Shown: one piece after another, positions 10,526 to 22,380 of the stretch
How the letters are laid out: the number at the start of each line of letters is the position of its first letter
Numbering within the stretch: the stretch's first letter is position 1
Program-made: the position numbers and the translations under genes
Notes under the pieces: model-generated
Databases searched by the model: none
Told to the model about the DNA's origin: nothing
The model's input: the letters and a program-made list of their open reading frames with translations, nothing else
Source: Anthonomus grandis grandis
Taxonomy: Eukaryota; Arthropoda; Insecta; Coleoptera; Curculionidae
Direction: 5' to 3'
DNA length: 64,000 bases
NCBI RefSeq assembly: GCF_022605725.1
Contig: NC_065556.1
Span: 5,766,001-5,830,000, forward strand

Positions 10526-11874
10526 ATATACAGTGCTTTTCTTTGAAGTCCCCCCCCCATTTATTTTTTGAACGGGTCAAAAAAAATTTTTGAAACATGG
10601 CATAAGTAAATTGGTCTATATATACTATTTTTTACTGTAAACTAAGTAGTTGCAAATTCCAAGATGGCGGCTGGGCGACATCTTGAGAAAAAAATTTTAA
10701 TAGAAAGGGGGGTCGTGTGGTACCTCATTTTAAAGGTCTCAATGAGTACTTTATAACCCTGAAATATTAGACCCATATCTTAACTCGTTTCAAAATGGCG
10801 GCCTAATAAAAAAGTATTTTTTTTTATTTTAACGTTTTACATTTTTATGATTTTTGAATAGCTAAAAATCAGTGTACGAAAATAAATGCGTCACTATTTT
10901 ATTTTGACATAAAAACGACAGTTCTAAATGTCAAAATAACACATAAGCGCCATCTTAAATAAATGCATTAAATAGAAATCTTGTGTTACCTCATTTAAAA
11001 GGTTTTATTGAGTACTTTTAATATTTGTTACATGGACTCGGTGGACTCCGTTTTGACCTGTCTAAAAGTAACAGCCAAAAAAATACACTGTTGCGATTTT
11101 ATTAACGTTTTTAATAATAATATACAAATAATTTATAATTTTTGAATTTTGGATTTAAAGATTAACTTTTTGGTTTCTAAAGACTTACTAAACCGCCCTC
11201 GTATGTCACATTTCACGTTAAAGGTTATTGAACATTATTTAGACATTCCAAAAACCAAATAGCTATTAAAAAAACTCGAAAAAAAATTTTAAGATATTTT
11301 TCCTTAACCGGTAAATTACTCAGCTGTTACTTTTAGACAGGTCAAAATGGAGTCCACCGAGTCCATGTAATAAATATTAAAAGTACTCAATAAAACCTTT
11401 TAAATGAGGTAACACAAGATTTCTATTTAATGCATTTATTCAAGATGGCGCTTATGTGTTATTTTGACATTTAGAACTGTCGTTTTTATGTCAAAATAAA
11501 ATAGTGACGCATTTATTTTCATACACTGATTTTTACCTATTCAAAAATCATAAAAATGTAAAACGTTAAAATAAAGAAAAATACTTTTTTATTAGGCCGC
11601 CATTTTGAAACGAGTTAAGATATGGGTCTAATATTTCAGGGTTATAAAGTACTCATTGAGACCTTTAAAATGAGGTACCACACGACCCCCCTTTCTATTT
11701 AAAATTTTTTCTCAAGATGTCGCCCAGCCGCCATCTTGGAATTTACAACTACCTTGTTTACAGTGAAAAATAGTATCTATAGACCAATTTACTTATGCCA
11801 AGTTTCAAAAATTTTTTTTGACCCGTTCAAAAAATAAATGGGGGGGGGGGACTTCAAAGAAAAGCACTGTATAT
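10526..11874. mobile_element. Foldback (long inverted repeat) element, non-coding
   Basis: The left arm (10526-11076) and right arm (11323-11874) are near-perfect reverse complements about 550 bp long, around a spacer of about 250 bp. The outer ends read ATATACAGTGCTTTT and AAAAGCACTGTATAT. With TA as duplicated target, the element would begin CAGTG and end CACTG, which fits a Tc1/mariner-type insertion. Each arm carries a C or G run (10550-10559; 11841-11850). No transposase frame is present, so it must be mobilised by another element. The high arm identity suggests recent insertion or arm homogenisation. Confidence 0.85.
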
Positions 11875-13375
11875 CTTCACATGCTTTCCAACCATTACCC
11901 AATACACTCATAAAAATGCTAACAAAAGATACATGCAAGATTTGGGCTTCTCAACATCCGAACAAAAAAATGCAGCATCTTAAAAGACTTTAACGCCCAA
12001 GCTTTCTGGTATAGAGAAGCTTAGGACTTCTATACTCTAAAAATAAGGTGAACAAGTAATAATTATCAAAAACTTGGGTGATAAACAGCAAGACATGATG
12101 TGATGTGCAGCAAAAGTTTTTGAACTCTTTTCTTTTGCAGAACTTAAAAGAACTTTGCATTTTATTTTTCCTTCAATGAATCTTTTAAATAAATTTATAA
12201 AACTTTGATAAGCAGGAACTATTGAACAAGCAGGAACCACAAGCACAGCAAAACACAAGCACGTACTAGAGTTCAGGTTTAAGAATTTAACAAAGGTGAA
12301 TGGTAGCTAAACAAAGTCCAGTTTAGTTAATAAGATATGTAGTGTTTATAAAATAGGTACAACTACTATAACACGAACTTTATTCAGCAGGCAGCAAATG
12401 TAAACAGCAAATGTTGCAGGTCAATAGCACTTATTGTGGGGTCAAATCAAATCGAATTGTAACAAAGCAAATTTTTTTAAAACAAAACAAAACAATACAA
12501 GTTGAAGGAATGTAAAAAATTAAATTGTGTCCTTCTTTACCCTCACTCTTTAAGTTAACTAGACTAACCAAATAAAAAAAAAACTTGTAGTTCATTATAT
12601 TTATTTACAAAGGTCGGTCCGTAGACACTAATTTAGTCAAGGAATATTAGGCAAAATAACCTAGAAAGGAACTCAAAACAACATAATAAAAGAACATAAA
12701 ATTCATAAATTTTTCAACTTCCAACCACTAGGTACATATTTTATGTTATAAAGCCTGCAACTAGAAAGGCATTTATTATTCGAAAGTAATAAAAATTTTC
12801 TGACGCTGTTGCCGAGTTAAAATAATCGTATTTGTCTTTCAAAAGAATAGGCTGACTCTTTTATTCCAGATCATGAATTATGCTGGCACCGTCCATTACC
12901 GAATAATGCTGAGTTGTATAACTATTTTAATTAAGTGAAATACATTTGAAACAACTTTTCATAGAATGGTCAACACATTAACTGACAGAAGTATTTTAAG
13001 TTACGTTTATAACGTTTTTAAAATATATAAGTTCATGATACTTGTAACAGAAATTGTTCCAATTTTCGTAATTATTTTAAAGGTTTTTGAATTCTAAGTA
13101 ATAGCAAAGCCAGTAAGGTGGTAAAAGGTAATTAAAAAAAAGGTAATAATTAAATCACTTTATTTATTTGGGAGCCTAATTTTTTTAGTAGTCAGAAGTA
13201 TTTTTTTCGAACTAGTTTAAAGAGTGTTAAAATTTTAAATTAAGCTATAAGTTTCATAATGATAATAAAAAAAAGTAAATGTATTGGGAATGTATTATCA
13301 TGATTAACGAGAAATTAGTAGAGTTGATGCAAAGGAAACATGCACAAGTACTACAAAACATCGACATTTTTTCCT
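11875..13375. other. Unassigned DNA
   Basis: No coding similarity or bounded repeats were recognised. The minus ORF at 12037-12258 lacks any known motif. Confidence 0.4.
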
Positions 13376-13533
13376 ATGTCAACTTTTGTTAATAGAAGGT
13401 CTATCTTTTCTTAAATCACAACCTAATAACAACCAATCTAACTTCATTAAAGAGCTCAGATTTGTTAATAAACAGCTGCAAGATAAAAATAGGAAATTAA
13501 TAGGATCTGTTGATTTCTTAAGTAGCTCATAGG
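13376..13533 (+). pseudogene. Possible LINE ORF1 coiled-coil fragment
   Basis: A frame without stops reads QLLLIEGLSFLKSQ, then FIKELRFVNKQLQDKNRKLI and GSVDFLSSS before a stop. Regularly spaced leucines and charged residues suggest a coiled coil of the kind found in ORF1 proteins of Jockey-like LINEs, and a LINE RT follows on the same strand at 14138. The link is inferred; the stretch 13534-14137 shows no clear coding. It could equally be a chance ORF. Confidence 0.35.
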
Positions 13534-14137
13534 AAGAGAACAAAAAAAAAACCAAAGTTCTCAGATAGTTAGTGACATATCTAAGCAGAATTAAATGCCC
13601 AAAAAAGATATTGATATCTCATGTAGTCTTTTACAAATTTTTCCAATCTCTCTAAATATTGTAGCTAAATTAAAGCACCTACCTAATAACGACTGACTGA
13701 AAGTTAAACACATAAAGGATTCTTGCAACCCGTTCTAAAAAAAGAAAACTGATACTAAATTGGCTTAATCGTACTCAACAAATTGTTGTGGATAATAACC
13801 TTTGTGGATAAGGAGCTAAGTAAGAAGATCAAACACTCTAAGAAAATTAGGGTGTTAGTTACAAATAAATAAGAGCGAAAACTTATAGCATAATATTATT
13901 TTTACTCGAAATTAAATTCAAGTAAATGATCTCCTACCTAGTAGTCCAGATAAATGTAATTGATCACCAAAGAGGAATTTTTTAATAGCAATGGTGTTTT
14001 TCCTAAAATTAGAATGACTTATTGCCTTCTTTACTTTAATGCCTTGCTCCACTGCCTTATGCCACTGGAAGCAAAAAATAGCTATTTAATGTCAACTAAT
14101 CGTTTAACTGATTGAAATATGTTAGATCATCTATTAG

Positions 14138-15098
14138 GTGGCGGAATCTATGATCAGTATTTACATTAGCAGTACGATCATCAGCTCTGCTTATATTATT
14201 ATAACTGTGTTGGGTCCTTTACTTTTTACGCTTTATGTAAACGACATATTTAAGCTTAAACTAAATGGAACGCTGGTTAATTTTGCAGATGACACCGTTT
14301 TACTCTGTAGATCAAAGTCTTGGCAAATTATAACAACCCCAATTAAAAAATACTTTGTGGAATTAAAAAACTGATTCAACACAATAAACTAACTTTAAAT
14401 ATATAAAAAACTAACTACATATCTTTTGCAACTTACAGAAATTCCCTTCAAAGGCTTGGCAACATTAAGATTGGGGATGTTGAAATACCCGAAGCAACAT
14501 CTTTTAAATATCTCGGAATCAATTTGTTGAAATGGGACTTTCATGTCGATGAAATGGTTCAGAAGTTAAGGGGACTTCTCTCAAACTGTATGTACCTTCA
14601 AGACTTTTTGACTACCGAACATCTAAAAATTGTTTATATGTCTCTTGTACAAAGTCATTTAGTTTATGGTATTTTGGGATGGGGAAGCGTTTCTGAAACA
14701 CATATACAAAAATTAAAATCAATCGGTTTTTAAAAATCATTTTTGGCAGAGACAGAATATATCCCACTGGTAACCTCTTTTTTGAAAGTAAGATATTAGA
14801 TTTGCGTCAATTCTATTGTTTAGGAATCCTTAAATATATAAATAAAAACAAGATAGAGTTAAATATCAACCAAAATTCATCTACTAGACAAAACAATTTG
14901 GCATATCCAACCACGACTCGTGAAACTCATGGACAGAGGAGCTTTAAATATTTTGCTCCGAGATTGTATAACATGCTCCCAAATGATATAAGGATGGTTG
15001 AAGGCTTTAACTCTTTTAAACGCAAAGCCAAAAACTGGATATTTTTGAAGGGTAGAGAAGTTTTTAATGATTTAATAAATCTTAAATACATCCAATAG
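14138..15098 (+). pseudogene. Jockey/CR1-type LINE RT, palm to C-terminus
   Basis: The first frame (14138-14374) contains VLGPLLFTLYVNDIF and LVNFADDTVLLCRS, the palm block with its catalytic FADD. The second (14473-14733) contains a FKYLGI-like start, then LKWDFHVDEM and SHLVYGILGWGS, the post-palm YG-x-x-x-WG block. The third (14802-15098) holds TRQNNLAYPT, FKYFAPRLYNMLPNDI and NSFKRKAKNWI, the C-terminal block. Frameshifts separate the three frames. The region before the palm is missing or unrecognisable. The ends of the copy are not defined. Confidence 0.75.
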
Positions 15099-15764
15099 AT
15101 GCTTTTTGTTTCAGGATGTTTTGAAATATCAACTTACAGGTTTATATTGTTCTGAGTGTACTCTAAAACGAACTTTCTAACCCGGTTATAGTCTGCTTAC
15201 CCAATAGGGACATAATTACCTAAATTTGACATTTACCCGATTATGTAACCACAAATCACGCGCAAGTGCTTACAGTGTGCTTCAGTGATATTTCTAATCG
15301 TTTATAGTATTTTTATTTATTGTATTGGTTAATAAGTATATTATTCTTATATTCTACGCAATAAATATAAAACATCTACTAGAAAACCTAAGTTAAACCT
15401 AATTAAAGATAGCAACTTAAAGCACTTTGACAAGTTTAATCCGAGTTTTATTAATACGGCTTTAAGGTAAGTTATATACTGCGATTATGTTAATTAACAA
15501 AGTAATGATCCCTTTTTGATGCTTATGCTCAATGTGCAATGAAAAAATTAACAGATTATTTTCTTTATGGATTACAGATACATGGCACAAAATAAAAAAT
15601 AAATCATACTTATCCGTCAAATGTCTTTTTACATCAGCAAAGAAAGCACAAAAAATGTATAATTAATTTTATTAAGAGCAAAAAAAAAATCTAAATGCAT
15701 GTGGAAAATGTGGAAAATGTACTGCGATCTGCTTTGTTGCAGGCCTATTGCGCCTCATAGATTT
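15099..15764. other. Unassigned DNA
   Basis: This lies between a plus-strand LINE end and a minus-strand LINE end. It may hold 3' untranslated sequence of either, but no tail or duplication was recognised. Confidence 0.4.
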
Positions 15765-16330
15765 ACTCCTATATGTTCACTTCTCTTGATTCTAGGAAGT
15801 TCAGTATTTTGCACAGTAGTGTAGTTCTTATTCTCTCTGGTGAAGGTTTGGTTTCGCCCAGGATTGTCGCCCTGGTCTATTTAAATGCTTTGCACAAGCA
15901 TAAAATGTGAACAGTGGTTTCTTCCTCACAACCTCTACATAGCGGTGTATATACTTTCCCGTATCTATGTAGCTGTTTCCTGCAGAGAACATGGTTTGCA
16001 AGAAGCTCTGCTACCTTCTGCAGTTGCTGCCTGGAGTAGTAGGTTCTCCCCCTTCCTGAAAGGCCGGCAGCCCAAAAGTTGCTTGGAGAGCTCCAGCTTT
16101 GGCAGTTGTTCCCAGTAGTTTTAATGCGCAAGTTCCAACCAGTGGCTTATATTCCTTTGTCAAGTTTTATCGCTGATACAATATGTTGGTTCTGGGCCTA
16201 TGAGTTTATTACGAGTTCCCTTCATTGCAAGTTATTTTGCCCTTCTTGCAACACCATGGTTGTCTATATTAGGTGATAGAATTTTCTCTTTGGCTAGGTA
16301 TGTGAGATCCTCCTAGTAGATTCGTATAGT
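15765..16330 (-). pseudogene. LINE ORF2 C-terminal region after RNase H
   Basis: On the minus strand the frame at 16131-15877 includes QLQKVAELLANHVLCRKQLH and LCRGCEEETTVHILCLCKAF. The C-x-x-C...H-x-x-x-x-C zinc-knuckle-like block sits at the end of ORF2 in LINEs of the I/R1 type that carry RNase H. Just upstream near 16200, IGPEP-like residues (LIGPEP region) match the RNase H end. Downstream a block near 15860-15780 reads like LGEP-x-x-SPE-x-I-R, the extreme C-terminus, with frame changes. Only this end of the element is present. Confidence 0.6.
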
Positions 16331-16756
16331 CTTTGACCTAGTCTCAAACTGTCTTACTACTTGTACTATACTAAGTAGTCGCCGTGCCTACTGAATTAAT
16401 ATCTGCTGAAAATAATAACAAATCGAGTAAGCTTTAAAATGCTGTTGTTATGTGATCCAATAATTTTACACGTTATATTTTTGAATATCTTCTAGTCATA
16501 TCTATCGCTAGCGCAGCCTTTCTGGAGTTGCAGTTGCAGGCAGAGTTGTATGAAAGAGCACATTTTCTCTTCAGTGGAGAAAGGATAAAGTTTTACCTCT
16601 AGTTAATTATGCTACCACCCTAAGAATAGATCTTATCTATGACTCATTAGTTTAAGTAGAACTAGTTTAAAAAGTAAGTATTTAAAAGGCTAATGTATAA
16701 GCAAATAAGTAATTTTTTTATAATTTATTAAAGCTATTGCTATTATAATAACTAAA

Positions 16757-18292
16757 TACAGTACATCCGTAAAATAAAAATGAAATGAACCGTTTCTGAA
16801 AACAATGCCCAAACCCAAAGATTTTAGTATTTGCTTTAGGCTTTTTTTACGTAGAAATTAAATATACAGGGTGACTCAAAAAAAAAGATATGACGTCATC
16901 AATATGTTTTTAAATGGAAACCACCATTTTTAATGCAGAATCAGAAAGAACGCATGTGTCTACAAAGGATATGGTACAAAATAAATAGTGGTTACATAAG
17001 CAATTTTAAATGAAAAATGATGAAAAAATGTAAAATTAAAGAAATACCTACCTAAATTAAATGTTTGAGTTGAGCACCGTTAACAATCTGACAATCAGCA
17101 AGGCGACTTAAAAATTCAATTTTTTTATTCTTTTAAACTCGCTGGTTTTAGTGACATGCACTTTTTAAGTATCCCCATAAAAAGTAGTCGAGGGGAGTTA
17201 AATCTGGCGATCTGGGTGACCATTCAATGAACCCTCGTCTTCCTACACAACTATTTGGAAAAACTCAATCTAGACAGTTGCGAACGGGTAAAACATATTG
17301 TGGCGGGACTCCATCTTGCCGAAAAAAAAGATCACGTTGGTGCATGTCGGGTTTTTCCAAATACAAAAACAAAGTTCATCAGATCAGGGAAAGTTATCTC
17401 ACCAGTGAGAGCGTCATCAAAAACGTAAGATCCGAAAACTCTTTCTTCTACTATACCGCACCACATATTGACTTTTCGACGGTATTGTGTATGACATTCT
17501 GTGAACCAATGAGGGTTTTTGGTTGCCCAGTATCGACAATTCTGTCTGTTCACGTGGTCGTTTAGAGTAAACGTTACTTCGTCAGAAAATATCATCCGTT
17601 TTACAAAATTATTGTTATCATTACATAATTGCAAAATTTACTCACAAAATTAATCACTCAGAAGATAAATTAAAAAATATTTATTTAATAAAAGCCGTGC
17701 CTGTGATCATGGCTTTGGGATTATCTTGAACCATTAACAGAACGTTAAGCTGTTAATGTCTGTCATCATCTTTAGATATTGAAACCTGACCAGCTTTTTA
17801 AGTATCCTGAATTTATGAACCTTTGCTTTAACTCTGCTTACCATACTTTGGCTAATAGGCGACCGATCAGGGTGAGTTGCATTAAACAACTGAACCACTA
17901 CCTTTTGAGTACGCGACATATCTCCGAAACCAGCATGCACAAGATTTCGATTCTATCACATTCGATTAATTTTCTCATATTTCATACAATAACAGTAGGT
18001 AATAAAGTGTAGTTACCAATAAAATACATGATGACACTGCTTTCGCCTCTCAAACAGAATAAACACCACTTGCAAATGTTAAAATACTTCAAATAGTTGC
18101 ACCAAAATACATTAACTTTTTGACTGTGATAACAACAACGACAAAAACAACTAAAAAAACAAAATACAAACATTTAAATTAGATTAATTTTTTTTTTAAT
18201 TTTACATTTTATCATTGTTTTCTGTTCAAAATTGCTTATGTCACTACTATTCATTTGTACCATAACCTTTGTAAAAATACGGATGCACTGTA
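16757..18292 (-). mobile_element. Mariner-type (DD41D) element, decayed
   Basis: A transposase remnant on the minus strand is flanked by inverted repeats. The left segment 16960-17040 and the reverse complement of 18180-18270 share ACAAAGG(A/T)TATGGTACAAA, the CATAAGCAATTTT block and the TGTAAAATTAAA block. The right end reads as TACAGTGCATCCGT on the minus strand, and a similar TACAGTACATCCGT lies at 16757. A second mariner-like end, TACAGGGTGACTCAAAA, lies at 16865, so the exact left boundary is uncertain. Confidence 0.65.
17050..17940 (-). pseudogene. Mariner-type transposase fragments
   Basis: Three minus-strand pieces occur in order. 17940-17734 encodes MSRTQKVVVQLFNATHPD and RSPISQSMVSRV, the N-terminal helix-turn-helix region. 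17634-17332 encodes MIFSDEVTFTLNDHVNRQNC and RKVNMWCGIV, with the first catalytic Asp in FSDE. 17320-17160 encodes a QDGVPPQ motif with the second Asp, a stop, and then WSPRSPDLTPLDYFLWGYLK with the third Asp. I count 41 residues (one a stop) between the second and third Asp. The region between the first two pieces is deleted or unreadable. Confidence 0.7.
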
Positions 18293-18304
18293 TACTAATT
18301 ATTA

Positions 18305-18960
18305 ATTGCTTAAGTTCCAATCTGGATTCCGCAAAGAGTTCAGTACTGCCACGGCATCATTAAATGCTTTAGATAACGTTCTTTTGGTTATGAATAAAGA
18401 TAAAACTTTAGGGTTAGTTGAACTTTAGGAAAGCGCTTAATACTTACAGCAATTCAAAATTATTTGGAAGGTATATCGCAATCAGTCACACTTTTATTAT
18501 TGCAACTTTAGATGTGGATTTGCCTAGATATTTTTACTAAAGGTAAACTTTAAGAAATACAAAATTCTTGCAAACGTTTTACTGATTATCTTTATGGCCA
18601 TGATGATATCAGTCATATACTTTCTAAGACTGAGTAATTCCTTTTATTTTAAATATCTGGGGTTAAATATTTGCAATCAAGAAATGCTACTACTGTTTAT
18701 TTCTTCACAATTTAATCAAAATCATTTTGTATATGTTTGAAAGGAAATCACAGAAATCTTATTCACTGCCGTAAAAAGCGTTTTAATAGTCATAATGAAA
18801 TGCCTTAACTGAATCAAACTATGACTAATTTCCTTATACATTGGTTTAATTACTGAAACGGTATAATATAAATGCATGTAAATCTGTCTCCTATTTTTAG
18901 TTTTAAACGCAAATTTAAATCTTCTTTCAAGTATTAGCTATTGATTCATTATTAGTTTCT
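18305..18960 (+). pseudogene. Jockey-like LINE RT remnants
   Basis: At 18317-18410 the plus strand encodes FQSGFRKEFSTATASLNAL then DNVLLVMNKDKT, which matches the QSGFR-x-x-x-STATAL block early in the RT. Further on, near 18810-18940, the translation includes a MTNFLIHWFNY block and SFKRKFKSSFKY, which is the usual C-terminal block. The palm between them is unreadable because of many changes or deletion. Coordinates are approximate. Confidence 0.5.
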
Positions 18961-19214
18961 TTTTTTTTTGTTAATCGTATTATGTGTTGTTATTGTCCAA
19001 TACGACCAATTATTGGTTTTTATTAGAGCATATAAAAGTGAAACATATATATAATAAGACGAAATAGTTTACTACCGGGTTAGTTTTTCTTTGAAATTAA
19101 AATGTATCAAAAATGGTAAAGCTTTTAAAAATCATCCTAATGAATATTAAACACTAATTTTACTCTTTGGAGCTCTCATTAAAAAAAAGTTCTTGTAATT
19201 TACCAAATATTTTT

Positions 19215-19420
19215 AATCTCCACTTAGACTTAGACTCGACATATATAGCCCATAAAATCTATGCTTTTTATTAATAACGCTGTATAGTCAAAGGCCTTGT
19301 AGTAATTACAGAACCTAGACTCAGTGAGTTCTTCTTTCTTTAAGCTTTCGAGTATGTCGTCTGACAGCCTTCCCACATCTTCCGTGGTAGATTTTATTCC
19401 TTAACTTAAATGTTTCTTTG
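19215..19420 (-). pseudogene. LINE RT fragment
   Basis: The minus strand reads STTEDVGRLSDDILESLKKE, then ELTESRFCNYYKAFDYTALL. This matches the RST-x-DA...FCDLSKAFDCV-x-H block of LINE RTs. The catalytic-block aspartate has become Asn in FCNYYKAFD, and no flanking RT blocks are readable. It is an isolated decayed piece. Confidence 0.45.
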
Positions 19421-19440
19421 AATACCAGCTCTTGGCTTTA

Positions 19441-20200
19441 AATTCTGGGATAAAATGCCTCTTCTTTTTCACATAGATTAAATAAATAATTTATTTTTGA
19501 TTAACTTTAATTAGTTTCATAATATATTGCATTTTTAAACAACAGCAGGCTTTGGTATTGAAATAGAATTTTAGTCAATCAGTTAGTCTCTTTACTTATC
19601 CATAAAACATGTATGTATATTTAAATAAATAATGTTATAAAACAGATAAATATTAAAAGGAAAACAACATATTATATAATTAAAATAACATAAAATATAA
19701 AACATGCATTAGGCTCAATGGCGGAATGGTAAAAACTCTGCTACATAATACGGATCATACTCAAGATACGGACTTAGAGACCAATTAAATATTTTCAGAT
19801 CCGTATTCTGCTTTGTTGTATTATGAAGTGTATTGAAGTAAGTTATGCTATTGCAAAACTTACATTGGACGAGGCTCAGACTGTGTAAGTCCATGAACAG
19901 ATATTAATGTCAAGAGACCTGACCTTATGAGTATGATTTGGAAAATATTTCCCTGGTAATTATTTATTTTTGTGCATGAACATAGAGCACCCAAAAATGT
20001 TCAATTCAGTCATAGTAAATAATTCATGTTGCCGAAAGGCTTTACAAAACTGCTGCCAGTGCAAACTCAGGACCAGACATAGAGCTCTCTTTTGGATTAA
20101 GAATATGCGATCCATTGCGTTATCCCAAAATATTATACCAAACCTGAGGATTAACTCGAAGTTTGCTTGATATAATACAAACAGTGATTAACGATCTAGA
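19441..20200. other. Unassigned DNA with a weak tRNA-like box
   Basis: Near 19714-19745 the run GGCTCAATGGCGGAATGGTA resembles a tRNA-type A box, as found at the 5' end of many insect SINEs. The expected B box is not convincing downstream, and no cloverleaf can be drawn. I treat it as a possible decayed SINE head only. The rest has no recognisable feature. Confidence 0.25.
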
Positions 20201-20640
20201 TACTTCTTTAATATCCTTAGTAGGTGACAGACATTGTTTAATTTTACTGAGATATATATTGAAGCATGTTTCTCCACCCTAAATGAAAATCAAAATATTT
20301 ACACAAAAATTTGGCCTCACTGAAAAAACCCACTTATTTAGACAAAACAACTTAGTTGGAGCCCCTTGCAGAACATTTGAGAGTATCTAAATAGCACAAA
20401 AGAAGATTAATCAGCAATAAAGAAATGGTTAATGTTGTAAAACCATATCTTAGCTTCTTCCAAACTATTCCCATAATTACCTCCTTAATTGATGGTGCTA
20501 CTGTAGGTAGATAAGTATGATCAGCATAATTTACAGAAGCCTCTCTTACCGCAGGTATTTGTACGCTTGAACCATTAATGTAATACAGAAAGAGCAAGGG
20601 CACTACTGGGACTTGCTGGAAAAAGATAGAACTTAAAACA
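20200..20640 (-). pseudogene. LINE RT palm fragment
   Basis: The minus frame 20603-20352 begins VPLLFLYYINGSS-like residues and continues with VNYADHTYLPTVAPSIKEV. This matches the LGPLLFL-x-YIND...FADDTYL-x-x-x-APTI block of the LINE RT palm. The second catalytic Asp of FADD is changed to His. Frames upstream and downstream are broken. Confidence 0.55.
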
Positions 20641-21300
20641 TTTATAAGTCTTAAAGTTTTTTATTTGCTAATTAAAAAAGCCTTGATCGATTTCTTTTAC
20701 TTAAGAAGTCTAAGAAAGACTAACTCAAAACTATTAACTCACTCTTGGAAATTCTTTATTTAGCTATTGGCCTGAAGGGGATTTTGCTCTATCAGATTTA
20801 ATTAATTGACTAATTTTGGTTTTCTTAGCACTCAGTTTTTATTGTATTTATTATCAGCTTAGAGCCTTAGCTTGATAATGTATATTATTTTAAGTAAACA
20901 TTTGTTTGTAAATATCTTGAATTTTTTAAGTTGTTCTAGTAACTATTAACAAATACCTTCTCTTTTTGACTCGCTATAAGAGCATGTATTTTTTCCAAAA
21001 TTGATTAGCATGTGCCAGGAGTAGACTTTGACGATGAAGTGACTGTATTTGATTGTTTGGTATGGTACTGTTTATTTAGGGTTTCCATTGTCATATCATT
21101 ACGCAAAATAAATATCTGCAATTTCAAAGATAACCTGAATGTTTTTCTGGTGAATATAATTATTTATTCTGGCTTTTAGTAAATTTAAACCTGTATTAGC
21201 TATATCTATTTAACTTCTATACTAGGCCAACCTTCCTCACTTGTAACAATAACTTCCCTTCAAAAAAGCAACATTTAGATTTTAAAAAAGCAGCAATTAC
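20641..21300. other. Unassigned DNA
   Basis: No coding similarity was recognised. The stretch around 20830-20950 has a LINE-tail feel (T-rich, TTATTATC) but no defined end. Confidence 0.35.
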
Positions 21301-21319
21301 TTTTCGTTTATCTTGGACT

Positions 21320-22113
21320 AGCTGAATGCCCGCGGCGTTGCTCGCGTAAAAATAAAAGAAAACTCGAAGAAGGCCTCCAATAATAGTAAATGCAACCCAC
21401 AATACATAAAAATAAAATTCGAAGCCACGGCTCAATGATTGTACATGCAATCCACAATACACAAAAATAAAATCCGAAGCCTCGCCTCATTGATAGTACA
21501 TGCAACCCACAATTGCCACGCCGTTTTTCTTAAGGTCAAGGGGCGCAATTAATAAAATATAATTATTATAAAACCAAGATACAAATAATCTTAAAAATGA
21601 TTCGTTAAATACAGAGCAAGCGGTAAGACTGAGTCGAGTCACCTGTCGGGTATCAGTCTCGCATGAACCCGCCTTGTTGTTATGTCTACCAAAATATAAA
21701 TAATACAGAGGCACTTTTTCAATCGAATTTATTAATCAGTTTTATGCCGGCATGCGATATTTATCATATCGCTTACACCCCTTATCAGTGGAATTTCAAA
21801 AAGTTCGTTCGTATCCGGGGCCTACATTTTAAACTAACATTGTTGCAGTTAATTTTTTTTTTCTTAAGTTGATGCCTGCGACTCGTTGATGCGGGCAGTC
21901 TCCGTTTAAACTCTGAAGCCACGCCCCCTTAGTTCTCGAGGTCACGGGTAACAATTTTCCCATTTTTTACCCCTTATCGGTGGAATTTCGAAAAATCCGT
22001 TCTTATCCGGTGCCTACATTATAAAAGGAACCCGTTGGCAAAATTTCACGTTTCTAGCTATTGTAGTTTGGGCTCTGCGATGATGAGTCAGTCAGTCAGG
22101 ACAAACTCTTTTG
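21320..22113 (+). repeat. Composite short-period repeat region
   Basis: About 60-bp units are repeated at roughly 21385-21515: each has a CAACCCACAATAC or CAATCCACAATAC core followed by AAAAATAAAAT and CCGAAGCC or CGAAGCC. A second duplication joins 21776-21835 and 21967-22027, both carrying CCCCTTATC(A/G)GTGGAATTTC, GTTC(G/T)TATCCGG and GCCTACATT. The run ends near 22085 with TGATGAGTCAGTCAGTCAGG. The whole looks like a non-autonomous retroelement or SINE-like repeat with internal duplications. I could not name the family. Confidence 0.5.
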
Positions 22114-22321
22114 TATACAGATCGTGTTATCGTGAGCTACGTATTACCACCGAACATAAACTAGAATAGAAGGATCACTCTAAGCGCCGCTCAAAATGTT
22201 GCCTTTCTCACTCGCTTTCTGATGCTACTCTTTTTTGCTGCCCGGTGGCGACTGCGTTATACAGGGGCGTCTTCAATATTAGAACTATAATAGCGTTGTG
22301 CGGAAATTTTGTACTTTAAAA

Positions 22322-22380
22322 ATGCCGGCGATATGTTGCGTAGATGGCTGCAGGAGTAAAAGGGGATATACATTTTTTTA
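22322..22380 (+). other. Short THAP-zinc-finger-like frame
   Basis: The frame from the ATG at 22322 reads MPAICCVDGCRSKRGYTFF, then continues into low-complexity sequence. The start resembles the first segment of THAP domains (M-P-x-x-C-x-x-x-x-C with later F), which are DNA-binding zinc fingers common in P-element-like and Kolobok transposases and in host proteins. The rest of a THAP domain (second C, H, and AVPTF) is not readable, so it could be a first exon, a dead remnant or chance. It sits inside the terminal repeats of the mariner element. Confidence 0.3.

Noticed and set aside
19714..19790. tRNA gene or SINE head
   Set aside because: An A-box-like run GGCTCAATGGCGGAATGGTA is present, but no B box or cloverleaf can be formed, so I do not call a tRNA.
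22085..22104. Hammerhead core at TGATGAGTCAGTCAGTCAGG
   Set aside because: CTGATGA-like text occurs, but no GAAAC box follows at suitable distance and no stem can be drawn.
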